Source of the DNA: Sphingopyxis sp. YF1
Lineage (GTDB): Bacteria; Pseudomonadota; Alphaproteobacteria; Sphingomonadales; Sphingomonadaceae
Assembly: GCF_022701295.1 (NCBI RefSeq)
Contig: NZ_CP033204.1
Span: 2,728,001-2,792,000, forward strand
Direction: 5' to 3'
DNA length: 64,000 bases
Numbering within the stretch: the first letter of the stretch is position 1; every line of letters starts with the position of its first letter. This document shows positions 1 through 7,952 of this stretch, one piece after another. The position numbers and the translations under genes were made by a program. Below the pieces are notes generated by a model, which made no database searches, was not told the origin of the DNA, and worked only from the letters and a program-made list of their open reading frames with translations.

Positions 1-320
1 AGGTGCATCGGCCCGCCCTTGCCCTTGCACGATCCGGTGGTGCGGCCGGCGAGTTCGGCCCACAGTTCGCGCAACGGAAAGCCCTTGCCGAGCATGTCGT
101 GGATGCCGCGATAGATGGTGCAGATCGTGTCGTCGTCGCGCAGCACTTCACCCATCACCGACGGGATGATCTCCTGCCCGCGATAGCTGTAATAGACCAT
201 CGCGATCTGGCCCGAGAGAATCACTTTCCGGGCGCGTTCGTCGTTCGCCTTCAGCAGCGCGGCGCTTTCGTAAATCGAACGCAGAACCGCGGAATCCGCC
301 ACAAACTGCTTGCCGGCCAT
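1..320 (-). CDS. Thiamine-diphosphate-dependent 2-oxoacid/acetoin dehydrogenase E1 component, alpha subunit (N-terminal part)
   Basis: The gene runs off the left edge; 106 codons from the start are present. The protein begins MAGKQFVADSAVLRSIYESA and reaches the family hallmark GSCKGKGGPMHL, the conserved stretch near the thiamine diphosphate site of E1 alpha subunits (pyruvate, acetoin or branched-chain 2-oxoacid dehydrogenases). These enzymes decarboxylate a 2-oxoacid or cleave acetoin and pass the acyl group to a lipoyl E2. The ATG is preceded by a GAGGGAG ribosome site. A copy of the TATATGATTA motif lies 45 bases upstream, so it may be co-controlled with the catabolic cluster. The exact substrate and the beta subunit lie outside what can be seen. 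Confidence 0.85.
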   Translation of the reverse strand, partial: MAGKQFVADSAVLRSIYESAALLKANDERARKVILSGQIAMVYYSYRGQEIIPSVMGEVLRDDDTICTIYRGIHDMLGKGFPLRELWAELAGRTTGSCKGKGGPMH

Positions 321-364
321 CCGTCACACTCCCTCGTACAGAGATTATTATCAGTGCAATTAGC

Positions 365-374
365 TATATGATTA
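365..374 (+). promoter_or_regulatory. TATATGATTA motif, copy 1 (exact)
   Basis: This exact 10-mer lies between the GntR gene end and the start of the E1 alpha gene. The same 10-mer occurs at four other promoters of the cluster. It is a candidate operator, inferred only from recurrence and position. Confidence 0.6.
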
Positions 375-408
375 CACTGCTTCTGTCGAGAGAATATGTC
401 GGTGAAAA

Positions 409-1203
409 TCAGTCGATCAGATCGACCACCGAATTGGGCCCGACCTGCGCCAGCCACACTTTGCCGGCGGCGATCATATGCGCCTTCCAGTGCCTCTCGG
501 CCCCCTCGGCGTCCTTGGCCTCGATCAGGTCGACCAGCTTCGAATGCGACTTCAGGCCGTAGCGCAGCTGGCGCATCGAGAATTCGGGATCGATATGCGA
601 ATTGCGGCGCTGGGCAAGATTGAGATGCTCGTCGGCCAGCCCGCGCAGCGCATTCGAAAACATGATCAGCGTCTTGTTGCCCGCCAGTTCGATCATCACC
701 TGGTGGAACTCGGCGATCTTCGCCGTCACCAGGAACCGGTCGCGGATGTTGGAAAGTTCCTCCTCGATCATCCGGCGCAGGATCGGCACCGCGACCTCGC
801 TGTTGCGCTGCGCCACGAGGCCCGCGGCGGGCGGCTCGATCAGCGTGCGCATCTCGTACAGGTCGCCGATGGTGACGCCCTTTGCCTGCAGCGTGATGCC
901 CGCCGCGCGCTCGATCATCTCGTAATTGGGCGAACTGACCCGTGCCCCACCGCGCGCGCCGCGCGCGACCGTCACCAGCCCTTCCGATTCGAGAATCCGC
1001 ACTGCTTCGCGGATCGTCGGGCGCGAGACCTCGAACTCGGCGATCAGGTGCGATTCGGCGGGCAGCGTGTCGCCATCGACCAGTTCGCCCCGGATGATGG
1101 CATTGCGGATCTGCTTCGCGACAAGTTCGGCCGTCTTGGGAACGCGCACGGCTTCAGCATTGCTGCGATTGCCGATGGGAATAGCGACAAAAGCGTTAGA
1201 CAA
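409..1203 (-). CDS. GntR family transcriptional regulator, FadR/FCD subfamily
   Basis: 264 residues. The N-terminal winged helix (about residues 25-95) shows the GntR pattern: AESHLIAEFEVSRPTIREAV, then LESEGLVTVARGARGG. The C-terminal part (about 105-250) is an all-helical FCD domain (MRTLIEPPAAGLVAQRN, then HSKLVDLIEAKDAEGAERHWKAH), which usually binds a small carboxylate and releases DNA. The start is a TTG, chosen because AAAAGGAATT sits 7 bases upstream and no ATG fits. It is transcribed away from the Rieske operon and is the best candidate for controlling it through the palindrome at 1354-1369 and possibly the TATATGATTA sites. The effector is unknown. Confidence 0.9.
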   Translation of the reverse strand: MSNAFVAIPIGNRSNAEAVRVPKTAELVAKQIRNAIIRGELVDGDTLPAESHLIAEFEVSRPTIREAVRILESEGLVTVARGARGGARVSSPNYEMIERAAGITLQAKGVTIGDLYEMRTLIEPPAAGLVAQRNSEVAVPILRRMIEEELSNIRDRFLVTAKIAEFHQVMIELAGNKTLIMFSNALRGLADEHLNLAQRRNSHIDPEFSMRQLRYGLKSHSKLVDLIEAKDAEGAERHWKAHMIAAGKVWLAQVGPNSVVDLID

Positions 1204-1302
1204 GTTTAATTCCTTTTTGGATTTTCGACCTTTTGCCTCGAAATCCGCGCGCGCGCAAGCAGGGTTGCCAACTCCCTCTTGCCAACAGTCATATTACCTA
1301 GT

Positions 1303-1312
1303 TAGATGATAA
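1303..1312 (+). promoter_or_regulatory. Degenerate copy of the cluster motif (TAGATGATAA)
   Basis: It has two mismatches to TATATGATTA and lies in the divergent region between the GntR gene and the Rieske operon. It is kept because it shares the TAxATGAT core seen at the other cluster promoters. Weak on its own. Confidence 0.35.
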
Positions 1313-1353
1313 AGACAGGCGCCCGGCAGTGGATGGCGTTGCGACGTCGGCCC

Positions 1354-1369
1354 ATTCAGTATACTGAAT
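1354..1369. promoter_or_regulatory. 16-bp perfect palindrome ATTCAGTATACTGAAT upstream of the Rieske operon
   Basis: The sequence equals its own reverse complement and ends 21 bases before the Rieske start codon, overlapping the expected promoter or leader. Its size and symmetry suit a dimeric GntR protein, and a GntR gene lies next door. The inner AGTATACT recurs at 34394-34401 before the phosphotransferase gene. That GntR binds it is inference. Confidence 0.6.
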
Positions 1370-1390
1370 TCCGACAAGGAGAGGAAATCG

Positions 1391-2734
1391 ATGAACGTTC
1401 AGACCAAGGACGGGCTCCAGCAGGATGGCGCGGGCTATGTCGTGGGGGCCGACCATTATATCTCGCCCGAATTCGCGAAGCTCGAAGCCGAAAATCTCTG
1501 GTATCGCGTCTGGCAGATGGCCTGCCGCGAGGAGGAAATCCCGAACGTCGGCGACTATTACACCTATGACATCGTCGACCAGTCGATCATCGTGATCCGC
1601 ATCGCAAAGGACGAGATCAAAGCCTATTACAACGTCTGCCCGCACCGCGGCAGGACGATCACCGAAGGTTGCGGCCACGCCGCGCGCCTGTTCTGCAAAT
1701 ATCACGGCTGGTCATGGAAACTCGACGGGACGATCGCCAAGGTCGTCGACCGTCACGAATGGCCCGCGGAATCGCTGACCGACGACGACCTCAACCTCGT
1801 CCCCGTCAAGGTCGGACGCTGGAGCGGCTGGGTCTATGTCAATCTCGACCCCGACAGCATCAGCCTCGAGGAGCATCTGGCGCCGGCCAAAGCCTATCTC
1901 GATCCCTATGACATCGGCGGGATGAGTTATCACTGGCGCAAGTCGACGGTCTTCGACTGCAACTGGAAGGTCGCACTCGAAGCATTCAACGAGGGTTATC
2001 ACGTCCAGACCACGCACAACCAGATGCTGCGTTACATGGACGACTGGACACAAAGCTATGCACGCGGGCGCCATTCGCACTTCGGTTACTGGGAATCGAT
2101 GCCCATGGGTTCGCGCTCGGCTCGACTGACCGACGGCAAGCCGACCGAAGACATCCGGCCCGGCATTCGCGACTATATGGAGGACATGGCGGCGACGCTG
2201 AACGCGGGTTCGTCGGTGCAGACCGTCTTTGCCGCGCGCCGCGTCGAGCAGGAGGTGCCACCGGGTACGCCGCCGATGGAGGTGCTCGCCAAGTTCGGCC
2301 AGTTCATTTATGAAAATGCCGTCTCGCAGGGTCTGCAATGGCCCAGCATCACCCCCGAACAAATGTATGCCGCGGGCGTCGACTGGCACCTGTTCCCCAA
2401 CCAGATCATGCTGATGGGGCCGACCGGCCTGCTCGGCTATCGCGCCCGCCCGTTCGGCACCAACCCCGACAAATGCATCTGGGATGTCTATTCGCTCCAG
2501 CGTTACGCCCCCGGGACCGCGCCGAAGGTCGAGCAGGAATGGAGTCAGGACCACGGCGACGTCGATTTCTGGGGGCTGATCCTGACCCAGGATTACCAGA
2601 ATATGGCCGAGGTCCAGAAGGGCATGAAATCGAAGGCGTTCAAGGGCGCCAAGCCCAATCCGCGGCAGGAGATCGCCGTGATCAATTTCCACCGCAGCCT
2701 CGATGACTTCATCGAAAATGGATATGGCGCATGA
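1391..2734 (+). CDS. Rieske non-heme iron oxygenase, large (alpha) subunit
   Basis: 447 residues. The Rieske [2Fe-2S] ligands are visible as C83-P-H85 and C102-K-Y-H105, followed by GW. The catalytic domain carries the mononuclear iron ligands H204 and H209 in NEGYHVQTTH. The residue that links the two metal sites, Asp in most ring-hydroxylating dioxygenases, is Glu201 here. The family inserts one or two oxygen atoms into aromatic or alicyclic substrates and needs electrons from a reductase with or without a ferredoxin; no such partner is encoded in the window. First gene of a four-gene operon, overlapping the next gene by 4 bases (ATGA). Substrate not predictable; the CKYH spacing argues against 3-ketosteroid 9-alpha-hydroxylase. 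Confidence 0.92.
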   Translation: MNVQTKDGLQQDGAGYVVGADHYISPEFAKLEAENLWYRVWQMACREEEIPNVGDYYTYDIVDQSIIVIRIAKDEIKAYYNVCPHRGRTITEGCGHAARLFCKYHGWSWKLDGTIAKVVDRHEWPAESLTDDDLNLVPVKVGRWSGWVYVNLDPDSISLEEHLAPAKAYLDPYDIGGMSYHWRKSTVFDCNWKVALEAFNEGYHVQTTHNQMLRYMDDWTQSYARGRHSHFGYWESMPMGSRSARLTDGKPTEDIRPGIRDYMEDMAATLNAGSSVQTVFAARRVEQEVPPGTPPMEVLAKFGQFIYENAVSQGLQWPSITPEQMYAAGVDWHLFPNQIMLMGPTGLLGYRARPFGTNPDKCIWDVYSLQRYAPGTAPKVEQEWSQDHGDVDFWGLILTQDYQNMAEVQKGMKSKAFKGAKPNPRQEIAVINFHRSLDDFIENGYGA

Positions 2735-4380
2735 GCGGCGGCTGGGACGAGAGCGCCGACTTCGTGATCGTCGGCAGCGGCGGCGGATCGATGCTCGCAG
2801 CAATCGAAGCCGTCGATGCGGGCAAGAAGCCGCTGATCCTCGAAAAGACCGATCGCGTCGGCGGCTCGACCGCGCTGTCGGGCGGGGTATTCTGGATTCC
2901 GAACCATCCGCTGCAGGCGCGCGAGGGCATCGAGGACAGCGACGAAAAGGCGCGCACCTATCTCGATGCGGCGGTGGGTGACGTCGGCCCGTCGACGTCG
3001 CGCGCGCGCAAGGACATGTTCCTTCGCATGGGGCCGCGGATGGTCCACTATCTCGAAGGCAAGGGTATGCCCTTCGTCCGCTACGGCGGCTGGTCGGACT
3101 ATCACGACGACCTGCCCGGCGGGCTCGGCGAAGGCCGGTCGCTCGGCGTCCAGATCTTCAACATCAAGTCGCTGGGCAAGGAATGGTATCCCAAGCTGCG
3201 CCGCGGCGAGTTCGGCGTCCCCGCCAAGCGTACGGAATCCAAGCATCTGACGCTGATGAAGGTCACCTGGGCGGGCAAGTTCGCAATGGTCAAGATCGGC
3301 CTCCGCATGATCCGCAACAAGCTTCTGGGCATCCACCAGGTCGGATCGGGCGCTGCGATCCAGGGCCGCATGCTCAAGATGGCGCTCGACCACCGTGTCG
3401 ACATTCGTACCGACATGGGCGTCACCGATCTGGTCGAGGAAGATGGCCGCATCACCGGTGTGGTCACCGAAAAGCATGGCAAGCCCTGGCGGATCGAGGC
3501 GCGCGACGGCGTGCTGATCAACGCCGGCGGCTTTGCGCGCAACGCCGAACTGCGGAAAAAATATGGCCCGCAGCCGTCATCGACCGAATGGACCAACGCC
3601 AACCCCGGCGACACGGGCGAGATGATCGAGATCGCCCGCGTGCACGGTGCCGCGCTCGACCTGACCGACCAGGCGGTGTGGATTCCAACCTCGGTCCCGC
3701 CCGACGGCCCGCCGCTGATGAACGTCCCCGACCTGCCCAAGCCGCACTGCATCCTCGTCGACAAGGCGGGCCGGCGCTTCGTCGACGAAGCGCAATCCTA
3801 TATGGCGAACGGTCAGGATTTCTACGCGCATGGCGCGGTGCCCGCGCACGCGATCATGGATGCCTCCTATTTCAAGAAATACAGCTGGGGTTTCCGTATG
3901 GGGGCGGTGCCGAAAATCTGGCACGAGAGCGGCTTCCTGAAGTCCGCATCGACGCTGCGCGAACTGGCGGAAAAGATCGGCGTCGACCCCGACGGGCTCG
4001 AGGCGACGGTCGCGCGCTTCAACGGCTTCGCCGCAGCAGGCAAGGATCTCGACTTCAGGCGCGGCGACAAGGCCTATGACCTCGTCTACGCCGACCGCAC
4101 GCACAAGCCGAGCCCCACGCTCGGCCCGATCGAGACCGCGCCCTATTATTCGATCGAGGTCTTTCCCGGCGACGTCGGCACCTTCGGCGGCATATTGACC
4201 GACGAATATGCCCGCGCGCTGCGCGAGGACGGATCGGTGATCCCCGGCCTCTATGCGACGGGCAATTCGACCGCGTCAGTGATGGGCAAGACCTATCCGG
4301 GCGCGGGGGCGAGCATCTCGCCCTCCTTCGTCTTCGGCTGGGTCGCGGCGCAGCACGCGCTGAACCGCATCCCCAACTGA
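2731..4380 (+). CDS. FAD-dependent oxidoreductase, 3-ketosteroid-delta1-dehydrogenase-like
   Basis: 549 residues. The N-terminal dinucleotide site is VIVGSGGGSM (residues 12-21), followed by EKTDRVGGSTALSGGVFWIP, a pattern typical of KstD and related flavoproteins of the fumarate reductase/succinate dehydrogenase group. The C-terminal FAD-binding stretch is GLYATGNSTASVMGKTYPG and GASISPSFVFGWVAA. Such enzymes introduce a double bond next to a ketone, or reduce one. It is translationally coupled to the Rieske gene, which suggests consecutive steps on a cyclic ketone. KstD activity on steroids is possible but unproven; the name marks a fold and motif match only. Confidence 0.85.
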   Translation: MSGGWDESADFVIVGSGGGSMLAAIEAVDAGKKPLILEKTDRVGGSTALSGGVFWIPNHPLQAREGIEDSDEKARTYLDAAVGDVGPSTSRARKDMFLRMGPRMVHYLEGKGMPFVRYGGWSDYHDDLPGGLGEGRSLGVQIFNIKSLGKEWYPKLRRGEFGVPAKRTESKHLTLMKVTWAGKFAMVKIGLRMIRNKLLGIHQVGSGAAIQGRMLKMALDHRVDIRTDMGVTDLVEEDGRITGVVTEKHGKPWRIEARDGVLINAGGFARNAELRKKYGPQPSSTEWTNANPGDTGEMIEIARVHGAALDLTDQAVWIPTSVPPDGPPLMNVPDLPKPHCILVDKAGRRFVDEAQSYMANGQDFYAHGAVPAHAIMDASYFKKYSWGFRMGAVPKIWHESGFLKSASTLRELAEKIGVDPDGLEATVARFNGFAAAGKDLDFRRGDKAYDLVYADRTHKPSPTLGPIETAPYYSIEVFPGDVGTFGGILTDEYARALREDGSVIPGLYATGNSTASVMGKTYPGAGASISPSFVFGWVAAQHALNRIPN

Positions 4381-4391
4381 CGGCGCGCGAG

Positions 4392-4964
4392 ATGGAACCC
4401 GCGCTGGAGGCCATGGTCCGCGAACTTTACGACAAGCAGAAGATCCGCGAGGTCGTCACCCGCTATTGCCGCGGGGTCGACCGGATGGACCGCGCGTTGT
4501 TCCTGTCAGCCTATCATCCCGACGCGATCGACGACCATGGTTTCGTCGTCGCGGGGCCGGAGGAATTCTGGACGTGGGTGAACCATTATCACACCACCGC
4601 CCAGTCGACCCACCAGCACATCGTCACCAACCACAGTTGCGAACTCGATGGTGACATCGCGCACGCCGAAACTTACTGGCTGTTTGCCGCACTCGACCCG
4701 AACGGGCAGAATCTGACCATCGGCGGCGGGCGCTATATCGACCGCATGGAAAAGCGCGGCGGCGAATGGCGGATCGCAGCGCGCAAATGCGTTCCCGACT
4801 GGGGCGGCCAGCCCGTGGCGACGCAGATCAGTCCCGAGGCACGCGCGATGCTTGCGCAAAGCGGCACGACCGCGCGCGACGCGACCGACTGCTCGTACGA
4901 ACGGCCGCTGACCATTCCCGCCGAACGGGTCGGCATCAACCTCGATATCCTCGCGGGCGCGTGA
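4392..4964 (+). CDS. NTF2-fold (SnoaL-like) protein, possible small subunit or isomerase
   Basis: 190 residues. The early stretch KIREVVTRYCRGVDRMDRAL and the later GGGRYIDRMEKRGGEWRIAARK are typical of SnoaL-like proteins. Members include steroid delta-isomerases, polyketide cyclases and, by fold and similar length, beta subunits of ring-hydroxylating dioxygenases. It follows the flavoprotein gene by 11 bases and precedes the MDR gene by 22, so it belongs to the Rieske operon. It could serve as the oxygenase beta subunit or act as a separate isomerase or dehydratase; sequence alone does not decide. Confidence 0.75.
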   Translation: MEPALEAMVRELYDKQKIREVVTRYCRGVDRMDRALFLSAYHPDAIDDHGFVVAGPEEFWTWVNHYHTTAQSTHQHIVTNHSCELDGDIAHAETYWLFAALDPNGQNLTIGGGRYIDRMEKRGGEWRIAARKCVPDWGGQPVATQISPEARAMLAQSGTTARDATDCSYERPLTIPAERVGINLDILAGA

Positions 4965-4986
4965 CACCGCGACGCGAGGCCGGCCG

Positions 4987-5994
4987 ATGAAGCTCTACCG
5001 CCTCCGCGATCACGGGTCGCTCGACAATCTGGCGGTCGAAGACGCGCCCGAACCCGCGGTCGCCCCCGATGAAGTGCTGGTCCGCATCCGCGCCGCTTCG
5101 CTCAATGCCCGCGATCTGATGATGGTCTTCGGTCCGTCGCCCTATGGCCCGAAACCGGGACTCGTGCCGCTGTCCGACGGCGCGGGCGAAGTTGTCGCGT
5201 GCGGATCGGCGGTGACCGACGTCGCGCCGGGTGCGCGCGTCGTCATTCCCTTCCGGCCGGGCTGGATCGACGGCCCGTTCGACCCCGCCGCGATCGCCAC
5301 CGATCTCGGCGGCGCGGTCGACGGGGTGCTCGCCGAGTATGTCGCGGTTCCCGCGCGCGCGGTGGTACCGATCCCCGACGCACTGTCGTTCGAACAGGCC
5401 GCGACGCTGCCCTGCGCCGGGGTGACCGCATGGGCGGCGCTCGACCGCGGCGCGCCGCTCCGCCCCGGGCACGGTGTGCTGATCATGGGCAGCGGCGGGG
5501 TTTCGCTGTTCGCCTTGCAAATCGCGCACACCTTGGGGTGCCGGGTGATCGCCACCACCTCGAGCGACGCCAAGGCCGACCGCCTGCGCGCGCTGGGGGC
5601 GAGCGACGTGATCAATTATCGCGAATATCCCGAATGGGACGCGCGCGTACGCGACCTGACCGGCGGGCGCGGGATCGAGCGCATCGTCGAAGTCGGCGGC
5701 GCGGGCACCCTGCCCCGTTCGATGGCGGCGCTGGCGCCCGAGGGCGAAATCGCGCTGGTTGGCCTGCTCGGCAATCCGACGCAGGCGATCAGCCCGCTCC
5801 CGCTGATGCGGACGACGGGCACGATCCGCGGCATTTCGGTCGGGTCGCGCGCCGACCTTGCTCGCCTCCTCGACCGCGCCGCGCACCATTTCGAGCCCGT
5901 GATCGACCGTGTTTTCGGCTTCGATGACGCGCGCGATGCCTTTGCCCACCTCGCCGCGCGGCGGCACTTCGGAAAAGTGGTGATCCGGGTCTGA
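4987..5994 (+). CDS. MDR superfamily NAD(P)-dependent oxidoreductase, zinc-free quinone-reductase-like
   Basis: 335 residues. N-terminal GroES-like domain, then a Rossmann domain with GVLIMGSGGVSLFALQIAHTLG (about residues 160-180) and YREYPEWDARVRDLTGGRGIE. The usual Cys/His catalytic and structural zinc ligands of alcohol dehydrogenases are not evident, so it fits the quinone oxidoreductase/enoyl reductase side of the family. Last gene of the Rieske operon; it ends 25 bases before the convergent SDR gene. It probably reduces an enone or quinone formed from the oxygenase product; this is inferred from context. Confidence 0.85.
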   Translation: MKLYRLRDHGSLDNLAVEDAPEPAVAPDEVLVRIRAASLNARDLMMVFGPSPYGPKPGLVPLSDGAGEVVACGSAVTDVAPGARVVIPFRPGWIDGPFDPAAIATDLGGAVDGVLAEYVAVPARAVVPIPDALSFEQAATLPCAGVTAWAALDRGAPLRPGHGVLIMGSGGVSLFALQIAHTLGCRVIATTSSDAKADRLRALGASDVINYREYPEWDARVRDLTGGRGIERIVEVGGAGTLPRSMAALAPEGEIALVGLLGNPTQAISPLPLMRTTGTIRGISVGSRADLARLLDRAAHHFEPVIDRVFGFDDARDAFAHLAARRHFGKVVIRV

Positions 5995-6018
5995 ACGACC
6001 CGGACCACCCTTCCCCCC

Positions 6019-6942
6019 CTATTTCCCGGTAAAGCGGTTGCGGATGTCCCACGTCAGCGCGCGTGTGGTTCCCTCGCTGCACAGGCCCTCGAACGTCCAG
6101 CCGTCGACCGCGAACTGGCTGCGCACATATTCGGGTTCCTGCACCAGCGCGACGTGGCCGCCGTTGATGAAGAGTTCGCGGCCGTTGAGATTTTCGGACC
6201 GGTCGGAGCAGAGCCACGCGGCCACGGCGGCGACATTCCACGGACGGCCGTCGGGGCCGCTGTTGCCCATCCAGTGGTTCGACAGCGGCGGAATCTTGAG
6301 CGTGTTCATCGCATAGCCGAGCGTCTCGTAAACCTCGGGAATATTCATGTTGCTCGGCCCCGAAATCGGGCGAATGACGTTGGTGCGCACGCCATATTCG
6401 GCGAGTTCGCGCGCGACGGTACGCGACATGCCGACCACGCCCTCCTTCGCGGCGCTGTAATTGACCATGCCGTAATGGCCGAAGCCCGAAGGCGAGGCGA
6501 AGTTGACGATCGCCCCGCCCTGTTTTTTCAGATGTTCAGCGCCCGCGCGCATTGTAGCGAAATAGCCCTTGAGATTGACCGCGAGGACGATGTCGAAATC
6601 CTCCTCGCTCATCTCGATCAGCCGCTTGGGCCGGATGATGCCGGCATTGTTGACCAGAAAATCCAGCCGCCCGAAATTGTCGATCGCGCAATCGACGACC
6701 GCCTGCCCGCCCGCCATCGAGGCGACGCTCGACGTTTCGGCGACGGCTTCGCCGCCCGCCGCCTTGATCTCGTCGACGACCTGCTGCGCGAAGCTCGCGT
6801 CGCCGCCGCCGCCCTGCGGCCCGCCGCCCAGATCGTTGACGACGATCTTTGCGCCTTCGCGCGCCATCAGCAGCGCGATTTCGCGCCCGATTCCGCGCCC
6901 TGCGCCGGTGATGACGGCGACGCGTCCCGCAAATTCTCCCAT
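6019..6942 (-). CDS. SDR family oxidoreductase, hydroxyacyl-CoA dehydrogenase type
   Basis: 307 residues. Cofactor motif TGAGRGIGREIA near the start, NNAGI in the middle, and the catalytic pair in MVNYSAAKEG (Y-x3-K). The insert VVNDLGGGPQGGGGDASF after beta-strand 2 is typical of SDRs related to the dehydrogenase domain of peroxisomal multifunctional enzyme 2 (HSD17B4), which oxidise 3-hydroxyacyl-CoA or 17-hydroxysteroids. Transcribed divergently from the SDR/ALDH/GMC operon across a region holding an exact TATATGATTA copy. A second SDR of the same type is encoded at 27460-28443. Confidence 0.9.
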   Translation of the reverse strand: MGEFAGRVAVITGAGRGIGREIALLMAREGAKIVVNDLGGGPQGGGGDASFAQQVVDEIKAAGGEAVAETSSVASMAGGQAVVDCAIDNFGRLDFLVNNAGIIRPKRLIEMSEEDFDIVLAVNLKGYFATMRAGAEHLKKQGGAIVNFASPSGFGHYGMVNYSAAKEGVVGMSRTVARELAEYGVRTNVIRPISGPSNMNIPEVYETLGYAMNTLKIPPLSNHWMGNSGPDGRPWNVAAVAAWLCSDRSENLNGRELFINGGHVALVQEPEYVRSQFAVDGWTFEGLCSEGTTRALTWDIRNRFTGK

Positions 6943-6996
6943 AGTCCGCTCCCACTTGTGCTTGCCGGCGATTCTCGCCTAATGGTATAAAAGGTT

Positions 6997-7006
6997 TATA
7001 TGATTA
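6997..7006 (+). promoter_or_regulatory. TATATGATTA motif, copy 2 (exact; extended form TATATGATTATA)
   Basis: It lies in the divergent promoter region between two SDR genes (starts at 6942 minus and 7136 plus). The extended 12-mer has TATA arms around a TGAT spacer, and flanking GG and CC extend the symmetry slightly. Candidate operator serving both directions. Confidence 0.6.
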
Positions 7007-7135
7007 TAGCCGTGATTCAACATGGCATGTCACAGGCCGGCGCACCAGCGCCGGACCGGAAATGGAGATGGGGTGCCTGGCCGGATCGCGTGGGATGCGA
7101 CGCGGCGGGGTATCCGACAGTCGAGGAAGAACAGC

Positions 7136-7948
7136 ATGACCGACACCGGAAATTCCACCAACGCCGCGCTCGCGCCCTTCGCCCTGACCGGAAAGGTCGC
7201 GCTGATCACCGGCGGCGCCTCGGGGCTCGGCAAGGCGACCGCCGCGCTGTTCCTCGACGTCGGCGCAAAGGTGGTGATCGCCGACCTCGACGCCGAAGGA
7301 GCAAAGGTGGCGGCCGCCGAACTCGCCGGCAAGGGCGAAACCTTGGGCGTCGGCATGGACGTTTCCGACGAGACGGCGGTGCAGGCGGGATTCGCTGCCG
7401 CAGCCGCCGCCTTCGGCGGCGTCGACGTGCTGGTGAACAACGCCGCCTATCGCGGCAAGGCGAACACAATGGATATGTCGGTCGCCGAATGGGACATCAT
7501 GCACGCGGTCTGCGCGCGCGGCAGCTTCCTGTGCCTGCGCGAAGCGGTGAAACAGATGCGCGGGCGCGGCGGCGGGTCGATCGTCAACATCTCGTCGATG
7601 AGCGCGCAGCACCCGACGATCTTTCCCAACATGCATTATGATTCGGCGAAAGCCGGGGTCGATGCGATCACCCGGCTCGCCGCGGTCGAGTTCGCCAGCG
7701 ACGGGATCCGCGTCAATTCGGTGCTCCCCGGCGGCATGGCGACGCCCGGCCCCGACAAGATGCGCGCGGCGCAGGCGGCGGGGGGCGCGGTGATCGCCGG
7801 ACCCGCGACGATCCCCGGCCGCAACCCGATGGGCCGCGTCGCCGACCCGATCGAGATGGCGCGCGCCATCCTGTTCCTCGCCAGCGACGCGGCGAGCTAT
7901 ATCAACGGCGCCGAACTGCTCGTCGACGCCGGCTTCACCAAGGGCTGA
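7136..7948 (+). CDS. SDR family oxidoreductase
   Basis: 270 residues from the ATG at 7136, chosen because GAGGAAG lies just upstream and the protein then begins shortly before the Rossmann fold. Cofactor site ALITGGASGLGKATA, NNAAYRG in the NNAG position, and YDSAKAG as the Y-x3-K catalytic pair. The C-terminus INGAELLVDAGFTKG is standard for the family. First gene of an operon with ALDH (4-base gap), GMC oxidoreductase and a further SDR, consistent with oxidation of a hydroxyl group. Substrate unknown. Confidence 0.9.
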   Translation: MTDTGNSTNAALAPFALTGKVALITGGASGLGKATAALFLDVGAKVVIADLDAEGAKVAAAELAGKGETLGVGMDVSDETAVQAGFAAAAAAFGGVDVLVNNAAYRGKANTMDMSVAEWDIMHAVCARGSFLCLREAVKQMRGRGGGSIVNISSMSAQHPTIFPNMHYDSAKAGVDAITRLAAVEFASDGIRVNSVLPGGMATPGPDKMRAAQAAGGAVIAGPATIPGRNPMGRVADPIEMARAILFLASDAASYINGAELLVDAGFTKG

Positions 7949-7952
7949 GCCG

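Noticed and set aside
1391-2734. Identification of the Rieske oxygenase as 3-ketosteroid 9-alpha-hydroxylase (KshA)
   Set aside because: The neighbouring KstD-like gene suggested it, but the Rieske cluster here is CPHRG/CKYHGW with the spacing of ring-hydroxylating alpha subunits, not the pattern I recall for KshA.
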